Both the position numbers and the translations under genes were made by a program. The notes below the pieces were generated by a model. The model saw only the letters and a program-made list of their open reading frames with translations, was not told where the DNA came from and searched no databases. From positions 34,830-98,829 of the forward strand of contig JANBPU010000047.1 of the NCBI GenBank assembly GCA_027575805.1: a DNA stretch of 64,000 nucleotides. Reading direction: 5' to 3'. Source of the stretch: Mycoemilia scoparia. Its lineage: Eukaryota; Kickxellomycota; Kickxellomycetes; Kickxellales; Kickxellaceae. Of the stretch, positions 10,971 to 20,400 are shown in pieces (within the stretch, counting starts at the first letter, position 1; the number at the start of each line of letters is the position of its first letter).

Positions 10971-11059
10971 TGTATCTAAGGGATAGGTTCTATTGATATA
11001 GATATAAAATAAAATGAGCAAAATGAATGTCAATAAGGTTTAAAGGCTTTTAAAGTAAA

Positions 11060-11190
11060 TAGCAGTCTCCTCTAAAAGTGTGCCGGAGTGATATCTTTAA
11101 TAGTAGACTAAAATGTATGACTTATTACCCAAATTTGCAGGTGGTATGGGGGTATAGTTTGGTATACTCTTGATAGAGTACATACCAAAT
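11060..11190 (-). mobile_element. MITE family C, copy 3
   Basis: About 131 bp, left end GTCTCCTCTAAAAGTGTGCC, right end GGTATACTCTTGATAGAGTA. Shares with copy 1 the 'aatgtatgacttattacccaaatttgcaggtggtatgggg' type interior. It lies about 95 bp beyond the stop of the Nbp2-like gene. Confidence 0.65.
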
Positions 11191-11284
11191 GTAGGACGTA
11201 ATTCTGATTGAAATGGGCAATCAAGTTGAAAAAGTATATGCACTAAAGCCTGAGCATGTTTTTCATACCAGGGGCTTGGATAAA

Positions 11285-12227
11285 TTAATCGTTAAACTCA
11301 ACATAGTTTTCGGGAATAAGGCCAAGTGTGTTATTCTTGGACTTGAATCCAAGAAGCCATCCATGACATTGCTTATACATAATAAACAACGTGTCGTTCT
11401 CTTTAAATGATAGCTCTGTAGGGTTCTCGGCTTCAAAGTCATATAGGGCTCTGCAAGATCTCAGCCCTGAGAGACTATCATTTTTAGCATTATTTGGTGT
11501 ACTTGTATTGAATTCTGCATCACCTTCATCATTGCCAGCAATATTTTCAGGTCCGTTACTATTAAATCCCATCCCATCTTTGCCAGAAGACGAGGAAACA
11601 AGTCTATCTGGATGAGCCGATTGTGGTGGTGAGTCAAATTGTAGTGAAGAGTAGTCCGACGAGCTAGTTCCTATGTTGGATGGAAATTTGTTATTCTCCT
11701 CAAGTGGCTGCTTATACGATACAAACGAATCCCACACGTCGTCCTCGCCATCTTCATTGTCACGCTCTTCAGCGAGTTCGTTCTCTTTGGCATATATTTC
11801 GGGATCGAATTCTCCTACATGTCTTGGATCATTTACCTCATATGCAAAATCGCGTATCACAATCGCAGGCTCTGTTTATTAAGCGTTAAAGTTTAAGCAT
11901 TTGTTAGTCGTATTTTAATATATTTGGAATTTTCTGTATATGTATTTTCAACATCCTCCTTCTAATTGATGAAACAAATCATATATTCCGCTCTTATTTT
12001 TCCAATGGTAAGCTTTATCAACATAAAAGTATTACATCAACTTTTTTGAAATTTTAGAGCATTTGGATCATAATTTTCGAAGGGTGACTTTTGGTGGCCA
12101 ACGATTATAGGGGCAATCACAGCCAAATGAGTGATCACAGCCTATTAGCAAGTGGTCACCCTTCAAAAATAATAGCTCATTTTTTCTTTTTAATTAAAAT
12201 GTGGTACATACCTGTTGCTGTAGACAT
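11285..12227 (-). CDS. Nbp2/Skb5-like SH3 adaptor
   Basis: Two exons on the minus strand: 12227-12212 (codes MSTAT plus one base) and 11871-11285, giving 200 residues. The intron (12211-11872, GTATGT..ACAG, 340 bases) joins in phase to read MSTATEPAIVIRDFAYEVND. Residues about 1-65 contain the RDFAYEVNDPRHVGEFDPEI block and an acidic segment, residues 65-140 are disordered Ser/Asn/Pro-rich, and residues about 143-197 are an SH3 domain with the ALYDFEAENPTELSF core, a conserved GWLLG and the LIPENYVEF end. This layout matches the small fungal adaptors Nbp2 (S. cerevisiae) and Skb5 (S. pombe), which bring a PP2C phosphatase or a PAK kinase to MAPK pathways. The intron is two to three times longer than others here because it contains a MITE. 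Family call is good; the exact partner is inference. Confidence 0.75.
12062..12182 (+). mobile_element. MITE family A-I inside an intron, copy 1
   Basis: About 120 bp with ends TGGATCATAATTTTCGAAGG and CCCTTCAAAAATAATAGCTC. It carries the A-I interior 'gtggccaacgattataggggcaatcacagccaaatga'. Its flanking TA has decayed. It lies within the single intron of the Nbp2-like gene. Confidence 0.8.
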
Positions 12228-12826
12228 TAAAAACACTTATTTTTCGATTTCAGCTTTGTAAATACGAGTTGAGTTGAGTTGTCCTTTCAATAGTAATATT
12301 ATGATGTCAGCTACTATGACTTTGCTATTTATTTCGCACAGGAATAAATTGTGTATCCGAAAACCTGGTGATAGGCACGAAACAAAATGGATAATGCTGT
12401 TAAAATGCAAATAAACAAAACAAGAGCTAAAAGGGATTCAAACCAGCCAATTGGGTCTTTACAATAATGATGACAACGGTATTTCATTGTTTATTATGGG
12501 TTGTTCTATAAGTTCCTGCAATCGCTTTTTAAAAGTAAAAAAGTGAATGTCATTTTTTAAAGGGGCTTTGTTTAGCAAGAACACCTATTACATAAGCATA
12601 TATAGTTTTTGATAGTTGAAGATAAGATAAAAATAAAATTAACCAATTCGCCACAGTGCTTAGGTATGGATAGTTAACCAGTATGGCACTCCAAAGTAAC
12701 ATTTACATTTACAACTGTAGTTTTGGCAGTTTAAAGGAATAGTTTGGGCTACCTTGATATGGATTTTGGTGCATATAAAAAACAAACATTTAAATGTTCC
12801 ATGTCCATTGTTAATTTAAAGTATCA
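12228..12826. other. promoter / 3' flank between two minus-strand genes
   Basis: About 600 bp separating the start of the Nbp2-like gene from the stop of the SNARE gene. AT-rich; no repeat element or ORF of note. Confidence 0.6.
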
Positions 12827-13989
12827 CTAGTATAGCAAATAGAGCAAAATGAGAATAATACATGTTGAGGAAACAATTGCCAATATGGTTTTTTCTCGAC
12901 GTTTACGTGAGTGGATTTTCCCAAGGAGCAAATTTATTCCAGGGAGGTTCTCTAAAAAAGCAAAAATACAAAAATTATCGGGGTCAATACATACACATAA
13001 ATATAGCTAGACATTATGTCCTATCAAATGGCAACCACATATCAGAAATAGATTTATTACCTGTAACATCAGTAAGGCGACCAGTGGCGCGTGCCAACAT
13101 GCTGCGTTGTTCATGTAAGTCGGCACCTATACTTAATGCTTGGCTGAAGTCATAGATAGAGTGTTTTTTTGGTTAGCTATATGTCAAATAATTAACAAGT
13201 ATTCAAGTGCCATTATTGCTTATAGGCTTACTTTATGATCATATCAGCATTGTTATGTGCTTGTTCAATTCGCTCTCGCTCTCGGATTAGCTGTTCTTGG
13301 TCAGAGAGTTCACGGCCACTCAGACCTCGGACACCACCATTTCCAAGCAATTCATTGTGATCTAGCTGTTGCCACATGATATTCTATTTATTCGTACAAG
13401 AGAATATACATATGATAACTCTGATCGTTATCAATGCCACTTTACAGGCAGAGGAAATCAGTTGCTTCTTACCTTGTACTTTAAAAAATCACGTTTATAG
13501 TCATCATAGTAATTTTGATGGCGTTGTAATGTGTGAACTGAAACACTCTGTCCTTGTTTTCCGAGATTCTTGGCACTTTCTGGCAGGGAGATGATCTCCT
13601 CTATCTCCTTTATTATCAAGTGAAGCTACAAACATTTTACCAGTTAGCCACCATCATCTTATAATACAGTGTTTAAATATGCATGGGAATAAATAAATTT
13701 TGGAAGTTGATGATGTAATATTGATAAATAGGTCACATACCTCTTGCAATAGCAGCTCTATGTCCTTTTCCTCAGACCTCAGCTGCAACTTCAAGTTATC
13801 AGCACTTGGATCAGTAGAAGAGTCGTTGCTTCCTAGTTTTCTCACAGTTTGCTGATGCTGCCCATATTCCAGGATAGAATTCTGTAATTTGGTCTCTACA
13901 TTTCGTGCATCTCGGCGCAATTGTTCCCATGTCCGCAAGGCTGCGGCATCATTATTTAGCTTGATGGTGATGGAGTCGCTTACAGCCAT
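12827..13989 (-). CDS. Golgi Qb-SNARE Gos1/GOSR1
   Basis: Five exons on the minus strand: 13989-13741, 13625-13473, 13383-13232, 13143-13061 and 12951-12827, all with GT-AG introns of 88-115 bases and consistent phase, giving 253 residues. The product matches Gos1/GOS28, the Qb-SNARE for traffic between Golgi cisternae. Visible marks are the N-terminal ALRTWEQLRRDARNVETKL helix, the HTLQRHQNYYDDYKRDF block, the SNARE motif from about residue 160 (DQEQLIRERERIEQA... with HEQRSMLARAT, whose Gln is the likely zero-layer residue), the HSRKRREKTI basic linker and a single C-terminal membrane anchor (ILAIVSSTCIILILLYLLY). An upstream in-frame ATG at 14004 adds five residues (MIIAN); I chose the internal ATG because MAVSDS is closer to family starts. 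The second-intron acceptor (AATAG) is the least certain junction. Confidence 0.88.
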
Positions 13990-14487
13990 ATTTGCTATTA
14001 TCACTTATTGAGAATGTGGACTTTAGCAGGCAAGCATGCCTATTATGGATTGATAAAAAAAAGTATGTGTGAATGTGCTTGAGGTGCGGGTCTTGGCTAT
14101 TTCTACACTCTCTAATCAATATAGTACACTCGTTTGAAACACTACAGGCGACAATATAATAAAAATGTTTGTGTAAAACAGCCTCAGCTGAATTAGATAT
14201 ATCATCCGGTATGATATCAGTTAATTATGGGGCATGATGTTTGGCTCCATGAAGGCTTGGCAATTGTAACCACCTAAACTCCAAGCCATAGTCTATTATA
14301 GATATCGACATGAAGCAAGTTTACTAAAGAAGCGCCCAGTACTAAGAGCTTACAAAAATATCTTTGTAAATGGTATATAAGGAGTTTGGTTCAGCACATT
14401 TATCCTAGAAAAAGCAAGCATTCTTTTGCATACATACATTTGAATTCTACTTCACTTTTATTGCTATAGTCACTAATCACCATTACA
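13990..14487. promoter_or_regulatory. bidirectional promoter region
   Basis: About 500 bp between divergent starts of the SNARE gene (-) and the secreted protein gene (+). A TATATAA box at 14374-14380 lies 108 bases before the ATG of the secreted protein gene. Nothing comparable was seen for the SNARE gene. Confidence 0.5.
14374..14380 (+). promoter_or_regulatory. TATA box of the secreted protein gene
   Basis: TATATAA followed by GG, 108 bases upstream of ATG 14488, with a C/A-rich leader between. Suggests a strongly inducible gene, in contrast to the housekeeping neighbours. Confidence 0.5.
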
Positions 14488-15051
14488 ATGAAGTCCGCCG
14501 TCAACTTGTCACTTATTGTCGCTTCCTTCGCCACTACGCTCAACAAATTTGGCGTTTGCCAGGAGTTCATTCCCAGCGAATCAGGTTTTTTGAATGAGTT
14601 GCCAGAACAACATGATAGCTTGTATAATACTCAAGAAGCAGAAGGTATCTCGCTCTATCAAGGCTGGGAGAGCCCTGCCTTGCAAGAGCCTGAAAATATC
14701 CCAAGTGAATCTCAGCATGGCATCATTGAGTCGATTAGCCAGCAGTTCCCTGGCGCCTTTCCTTCAGAAGCTGAGATATTCTCTGAACAATCTTTCGAAT
14801 ATCTTCCTGATTGGGTAATTTTGAGCCTCATTTCGGAGTTGAATGGGCTCCTGCATGAAGGATATTTGGAATCGCCTTCATCTGTACCAACTCCTGAATA
14901 TGCTTCCTCAGAAAACCCACTGATATTTGAACAAGTTTCAGGCTTGGAACCCGGCTTTCCAATTTTTGAAAGCCCCTCTTTTGTGGGTGGACCTGGCTCA
15001 GAATATTCTATACCGGCTCCATCAGGTCAACAACCAGGCCAGTATTATTAG
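14488..15051 (+). CDS. small acidic secreted protein, unknown family
   Basis: Single-exon frame of 187 residues from ATG 14488 to TAG. Residues 1 to about 24 form a signal peptide (MKSAVNLSLIVASFATTLNK then FGVCQ), so the product should be exported. The mature part is very acidic and rich in Glu, Ser, Pro and Gly, apparently with no lysine or arginine, with repeated short motifs of the type PSES, PEY, FESPSF and a tail SIPAPSGQQPGQYY. One short hydrophobic segment (PDWVILSLISELNGLL, about residues 109-124) interrupts the disordered sequence. Only the Cys at about residue 24 is seen, so it is not a cysteine-knit effector. A TATA box precedes it. No homologue is recognised; a cell-surface, adhesion or biomineral-type role is conceivable but is pure inference. 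Confidence 0.7.
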   Translation: MKSAVNLSLIVASFATTLNKFGVCQEFIPSESGFLNELPEQHDSLYNTQEAEGISLYQGWESPALQEPENIPSESQHGIIESISQQFPGAFPSEAEIFSEQSFEYLPDWVILSLISELNGLLHEGYLESPSSVPTPEYASSENPLIFEQVSGLEPGFPIFESPSFVGGPGSEYSIPAPSGQQPGQYY

Positions 15052-15756
15052 CATGGAATAGTCTTTGAACAATAACATTGAGTCAAACTATATTATTCAA
15101 AGGGCTTTTTTATTGTTTATACATCCTAAATACTTGGGATTTTCTACTATATTGTGTCATCACGGGCGCACATAGCTGCCGTTTCCTTTAAATACATCAC
15201 ATCGAACACATATAAAGTTTTCAATGCAATCTATTGTCTCATCAAAAGTGCCTACAATGCTTATTTTAAATAATTTCTTTGTTCATGAAAAAAGGGGTCA
15301 ATACGGGTCCTACTAAGTTGTGAAATGTTTTGAATAGATGTCTAGCCAGCTATGCTAACTACCAGAAACAATAAGTCAATACATTTCTGACTCGGTTCAA
15401 CTCACATTGATATTTTTAAAGCAAGTATAATTAATGATATGCTATATTCTAATAATTCCTTTTATATGCAAAGTGAATTAGTGGTGATTAAGAATGATAG
15501 GAAAGCTTCTTGACTTCAACAAGCTTTAGGTTTGCTTCAAGGTGTCCTCACCCTGTCTTTACAGGTACTTGAAACGCATACAGCGTTTATACGTTTTTAA
15601 TACGAATTGCTGGCACATGTAAAACAGCCTCTTTGAACATCTTTCTTCTCTCTCTTTACCATTTATTTAGATCATTCCATCATTCTAAATACTGGCTTTT
15701 TAGCTCCCTGGTTAAATCACCATTTTAGTCGATCCAGCATCTATTATATTGTAGTC
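15052..15756. other. intergenic between two plus-strand genes
   Basis: AT-rich, with CT-rich tracts from about 15640 leading to ATG 15757. No repeats of families A-C and no ORF of note. Confidence 0.6.
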
Positions 15757-17226
15757 ATGAGCGAAAACAGCATTTATGCCTCGTCAGCTTCCGTATATGA
15801 TGACCAAGAGAATATTGCTGATATTGAAAAATATCTAATCCCGACCAAAAATGCCCAAATTGATATCCTCAAGTGGTTACCCAAGTTTGATTACTACTTT
15901 AGCGACTTTGGCAGAAAAGCGAGGTGCAAGCTAGCAAAGAAGTTGCTCGTGGACCATATAGATGCTCAATGTGGTGGAAAAGTGATAATAAGGCCTGGCG
16001 ACAGCGATCTTTGTGGTGGCACAATCGAAAATACCAGTACTATTTTACCTTATAGTCTGACCAAAAAAGCAACCTTAACCCTAGTCAATGCGGTATACTA
16101 TTTTTCTACATCGCAAAAGTTGGCAAACAAGTTGGGGAGAACTAACCCATTCGATAATAATTTTGGCAAATATAGCAACGAGCTGGAATTTCCCTACATC
16201 ATTATCAAGCCCATCTTATTTACAATCTTTCTTCAAAGTATATTCGATATCTATGAGGAAGAAAAATATTTAGGGCAGGATGATCAAGAGTACTATACTG
16301 ACAGGGACGGTAGTAGCTCCGAATACACTACTGATGAAAGCTTTGACCATGTTTTGGAATATCAAGTCAGTCGCAGAGAAAGCAGCCTACATATAACCAA
16401 TGGTGGCAATGGTATTGGGAATTCCCACAGATTTGATATAATAAATTTCATTAATCTCTTGAACACCCTTGACTTCAGATGCTTCACTCCTTACAATATT
16501 AGAATATTGAGAAAGATTGTTGAAAATAGTCCAACTGAATTGAACAAACTCAACACTATTGCAAAAATTCGTTCTCTGCAGCTCTGGAATATTGGGTTTA
16601 TAAATACGGGGTTGAAATTTTCTACAAAGATCTATGATGGCAGTCAAAATAAAAATTCTCATTTTGGAGTAGACAGCAAGGAGTATCTGAGGTGCATATT
16701 ACCAAACATACCCAATAAGAATGTCTTGGCCATGATGAAAAAGAGCGTCCAGATACCATCGAAAGCAGCCAAAAAAACACAAATCTATTTGGTTGAGGTC
16801 GCAAATTATACCTGGTAAATATAACCTCTTGTGGCGCTTGAAAAAGGTACATTGCAAAAGATACATCTGAATATATTAATATAATATCTGTTTCTTTTTT
16901 CTATCTATAGTGAATTCAGCATTGAAGTGCGTGATGACAAGTCAAGCGATAATTCATTTGGGTTTGAAATGGTGATAAGGAAGAATGGTAGAAGACCCTT
17001 TAATAAAAATATCTTTGTGGCTGTTGCTTTTGCCAATTTTGAATCTCCCGATTTGGCTATTGTGTGGATAGCAAAACCCAGTATAAAAAGAAAGCGAGCA
17101 GAAATGAAAATACAGAGAGTAGCAGGCAGTGCTGAGCTTAGAGGTTCGTCTTTTCAGGGCTATGGCAGACAAGGTACTACTAGAAATAATAAAGTTCTAG
17201 TAGGTATACATATTTTCAATAAATAA
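15757..17226 (+). CDS. two-exon protein of unknown family
   Basis: Exon 1 is 15757-16814 and exon 2 is 16911-17226, joined by a 96-base intron (GTAAAT..TATAG) in phase, giving 457 residues. Unspliced, the frame would stop after 353 residues; splicing continues as ANYTWCEFSIEVRDDKSSDN. The N-terminal third is mixed alpha/beta with ILKWLPKFDYYFSDFGRKA; about residues 175-215 are acidic (EEEKYLGQDDQEYYTDRD); a conserved-looking middle reads FINLLNTLDFRCFTPYNI; the C-terminal part has alternating hydrophobic residues (FVAVAFANFESPDLAIVWIA) suggesting a beta-rich fold and ends in a basic, Gly-rich tail. No signal peptide or clear membrane segment. A faint similarity of the block KEYLRCILPNIPNK to the C-terminal part of the kinetochore protein CENP-N/Chl4 was considered but is not strong enough to name. 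It converges on the ATPase gene with only 265 bp between stops. Confidence 0.7.
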
Positions 17227-17491
17227 ATTGGCTTCTAACCAGCCTTATGGTCAACAATAGGTATAACCTTTTTATGAATAAATAGTATTTTCTTTACTAT
17301 TTTCTGATTATATAATTCTCTATTTTTACTGTTGCAATTGAACTTATCTTGTATGTTGATAACAAATCTTACTTGTTAGAGACTGAAAAAATCAATAGTA
17401 CTGTGCTATGACGAAAAATCACAAGCTCAAACAAAACTAAAGCATAAAACAACTTAAATAATAAAATAGTATAAGACTATGAAAATCAATA

Positions 17492-20400
17492 TTAGATCTG
17501 ACTAACTGCTCCGGCCTTCTCTGCCAGATCTTCCTTGACGCGGGCTTTCTCATTACTGTAGTCAACGCTTGCAATCGACTCATCATCAGAATTATTATGA
17601 TCTGGAACTCCGACGACTTCAAGAGTTCCATATGTTGGGTGCTTTATGTACCATCTGCGCAAAAACGCCTTGACCATTTCGCTAAACATGATCTGTATGA
17701 TAACGGCTATGATGATTGCAATCCAGGCTGGCCAAGCTAGTGGAACAAGATTGAGCCACTCGCGCCATCCAGGGGTATAGCTGCCAAGGATATACATTAC
17801 GAATGAGAAAAAGACACCACCAATCATCCACTTGTTAGATGTTATACCAGTCTTGAAGACACTTTCAGTGACGGATCTAGACAAGAAAGCCTGGTTAAGT
17901 TGCATGACTGTAAGAACACCAAAGGCCACCGATCTAGCAGCGGCAACATGTAGGTTGGGATTGGCATCATTGGATTCTCCGCCGCCTTTGACCTTAGTAA
18001 CAAGGGTTGGGGTGTAGTTGAAGTCATCGGGACCAAACTTTTTCAGAGTCATGTATTGGGCTATGTCAGTTGTATCGACAATGAGATATACTGCAAACGT
18101 AATGGAGGCCATAAAGAATGCTTGGAGTAGAATAACAGTTATCGTGATGCGATTCATGATGCCTTGCTTTGGGTGACGGGGAGGACGCGTCATGATTCTT
18201 ATTTCACAGGGCTCGACACCGATAGACAAGGCTGGTGGGATATCTGCAATGATGTTGGCCCAAAGGATCATGATGATAGTAAAAGGCATCTCGACGTTAA
18301 TGAGCGATGTAAACAAGAACAGCATGACCTCAGCAGTATTGCAAGACAAAAGGTAGACGATAAATTTGAGAATGTTGTCAAATATATGTCTGCCTTCTTT
18401 GATTGCTGCAGTGATAGTGGTAAAGTTATTGTCCGACAAGACCACTTCGGCAACCTGTTTAGTGATATCGCTACCGCCCTGGCCCATTGCAACGCCAACA
18501 TCTGCACGCTTGATAGCTGGTGCATCATTGCAGCCATCACCAGAAAACAAAACTTGGTGACCCTTATGTTGAAGAGCACGGACGATGCTAAGCTTATTCT
18601 CTGGAGAAACACGGGCAAAAACTACTGGGAATGGATCAAGTTCGGCCAAGTCTTCTTCGGAGAGCAACGATATATCTTCACCAGTGACTGCTTTACTCAT
18701 ATTGAGCTGGTTCGGGTTAAAAATGCCCAATTCCATCGCTATCGCCTTGGCTGTCAAAAGATGGTCACCAGTGATCATCGAAACACGGATACCAGCACTG
18801 TGACATGCGGAGATGGAGCCTTTTACACCTTCACGAACGGGGTCTCTAATAGCAATCAGCCCAGCAAATACAAGGTCGCTCTCGACTGACTTGACCGTTA
18901 ATCCTTCTTGATCATCACCATGGCTATTAGGCTTTTTGTATAGCTTAGCTGCTAAACCGAGAACGCGTAGACCACGACCAGCCAGACTGGCACAATCATT
19001 TCCAATACGATTTGATTCAGCTCTAGTCAATGGATCAGCATCTCGGACGATAGAGGATAGCTGTCTATGGCTATCTTCATTTTGACCTCCCATTACAGTC
19101 AGATTATTAGGATTCTTTGACAATATACCAGAACAACGAGCAACAATCTGTTCAGGAGCACCCTTGGCAAGGACTAGCACTTCATCGCTTCCAGGGAGTT
19201 CCAGTGTGATGCTCATGATTTTTCGATCAGAGTCAAACGGATTTTCAGTCAATCTCTTCCAGCCATCTCGTGAAGCTTTCCCTTTCAATGCAGCAGAAAG
19301 AAGGGCTACCTCTGTCGGATCACCGCTGGAAATCCATTGATCTTCGTCCGTGTCAAAAAGAATGTTGGAGTTATTACAAAGTGCACAGATAATCAGAGAA
19401 GCACAAGCTGAGCCTGAAATCCTGGCTTCCTTGTCGAAATCTTTGCTTCCCTCATTGCTATTAACGCTCTTGGAAATTCTGCCCTTTTGGGGATCCAATG
19501 TCGTGGCCTCTTGGAACATATACTCAGAACCTGTCGAATCAACAAGGTATGAAGGGCACATTTTTCCTTCGGTTAAAGTTCCAGTCTTGTCAGAACAGAT
19601 GACAGTAACGCTACCAAGAGTTTCAACTGATGGTAGAACACGGACAAGCGCGTTCTTCTGGGCCATTCTGCGGACACCAAAGGCCATAGTAATGGTTGTC
19701 ACAGCCACCAATCCCTCGGGAACAACAGACACAGCAAGACTCAAGCCGGTGATAAACATAGTCGAGAATTTGCGACCCCAGATGCAACCAATAATGACTA
19801 TCAACGCACACATCGTGATGGCCAAGACGATGAGCAAAAGTCCAAGCCTCTGCAAATGACGCTGGATTGGTGTCTTCTTGGGTTTGGAGTTGCTCACGGC
19901 AGCACTGATTTTACCAATTTCGGTCTTGAGCCCGGTCCTGACAACGACGCCTTTGGCTCTACCACGCGAAACCATGCTAGACATAAACGCATTTCCAGTG
20001 CATTCACCTATAGCAAGCTTATACTCTGGAGTGTTCAATGCATCAGTCTTCTTTATAACAGGCTCGCTTTCACCAGTCAAAAGACTCTCGATAACCTCGA
20101 ATTGAGAGCATTCAATAAGACGGACATCGGCAGGGACTTGGTCTCCCTCGTTAAGTTCTACTACATCACCAGGAACTAACTCACTGGCATCTACGGTCTG
20201 AAGAGTACCCTCACGAAGCACACATGCTTCTTGGGCAACGAGGTTACCAAGTGCAGATATAGCCTTTCCCGCCTTAATCTCTTGCCAGCTGCCTACAATG
20301 GTATTAATCAAGATGACAACAGCAAGAACGATGGAAGACTTCCAGTCCTTGTCAATACCAGTTGCGACTATAGCACCAAACAACAGAAGGACCATGAAGT

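Noticed and set aside
12862..13155. 97-codon plus-strand ORF
   Set aside because: Overlaps exons 4 and 5 of the SNARE gene on the opposite strand, whose splice model is convincing.
15757..17226. Naming the unknown two-exon gene as CENP-N/Chl4
   Set aside because: Only one short block resembles the family by eye; that is not enough for a gene name.
18164..18889. 241-codon plus-strand ORF
   Set aside because: Lies entirely opposite the P-type ATPase catalytic region and has no independent coding signature; it is a shadow frame.
19350..19859. 169-codon plus-strand ORF
   Set aside because: Antisense shadow of the ATPase gene.
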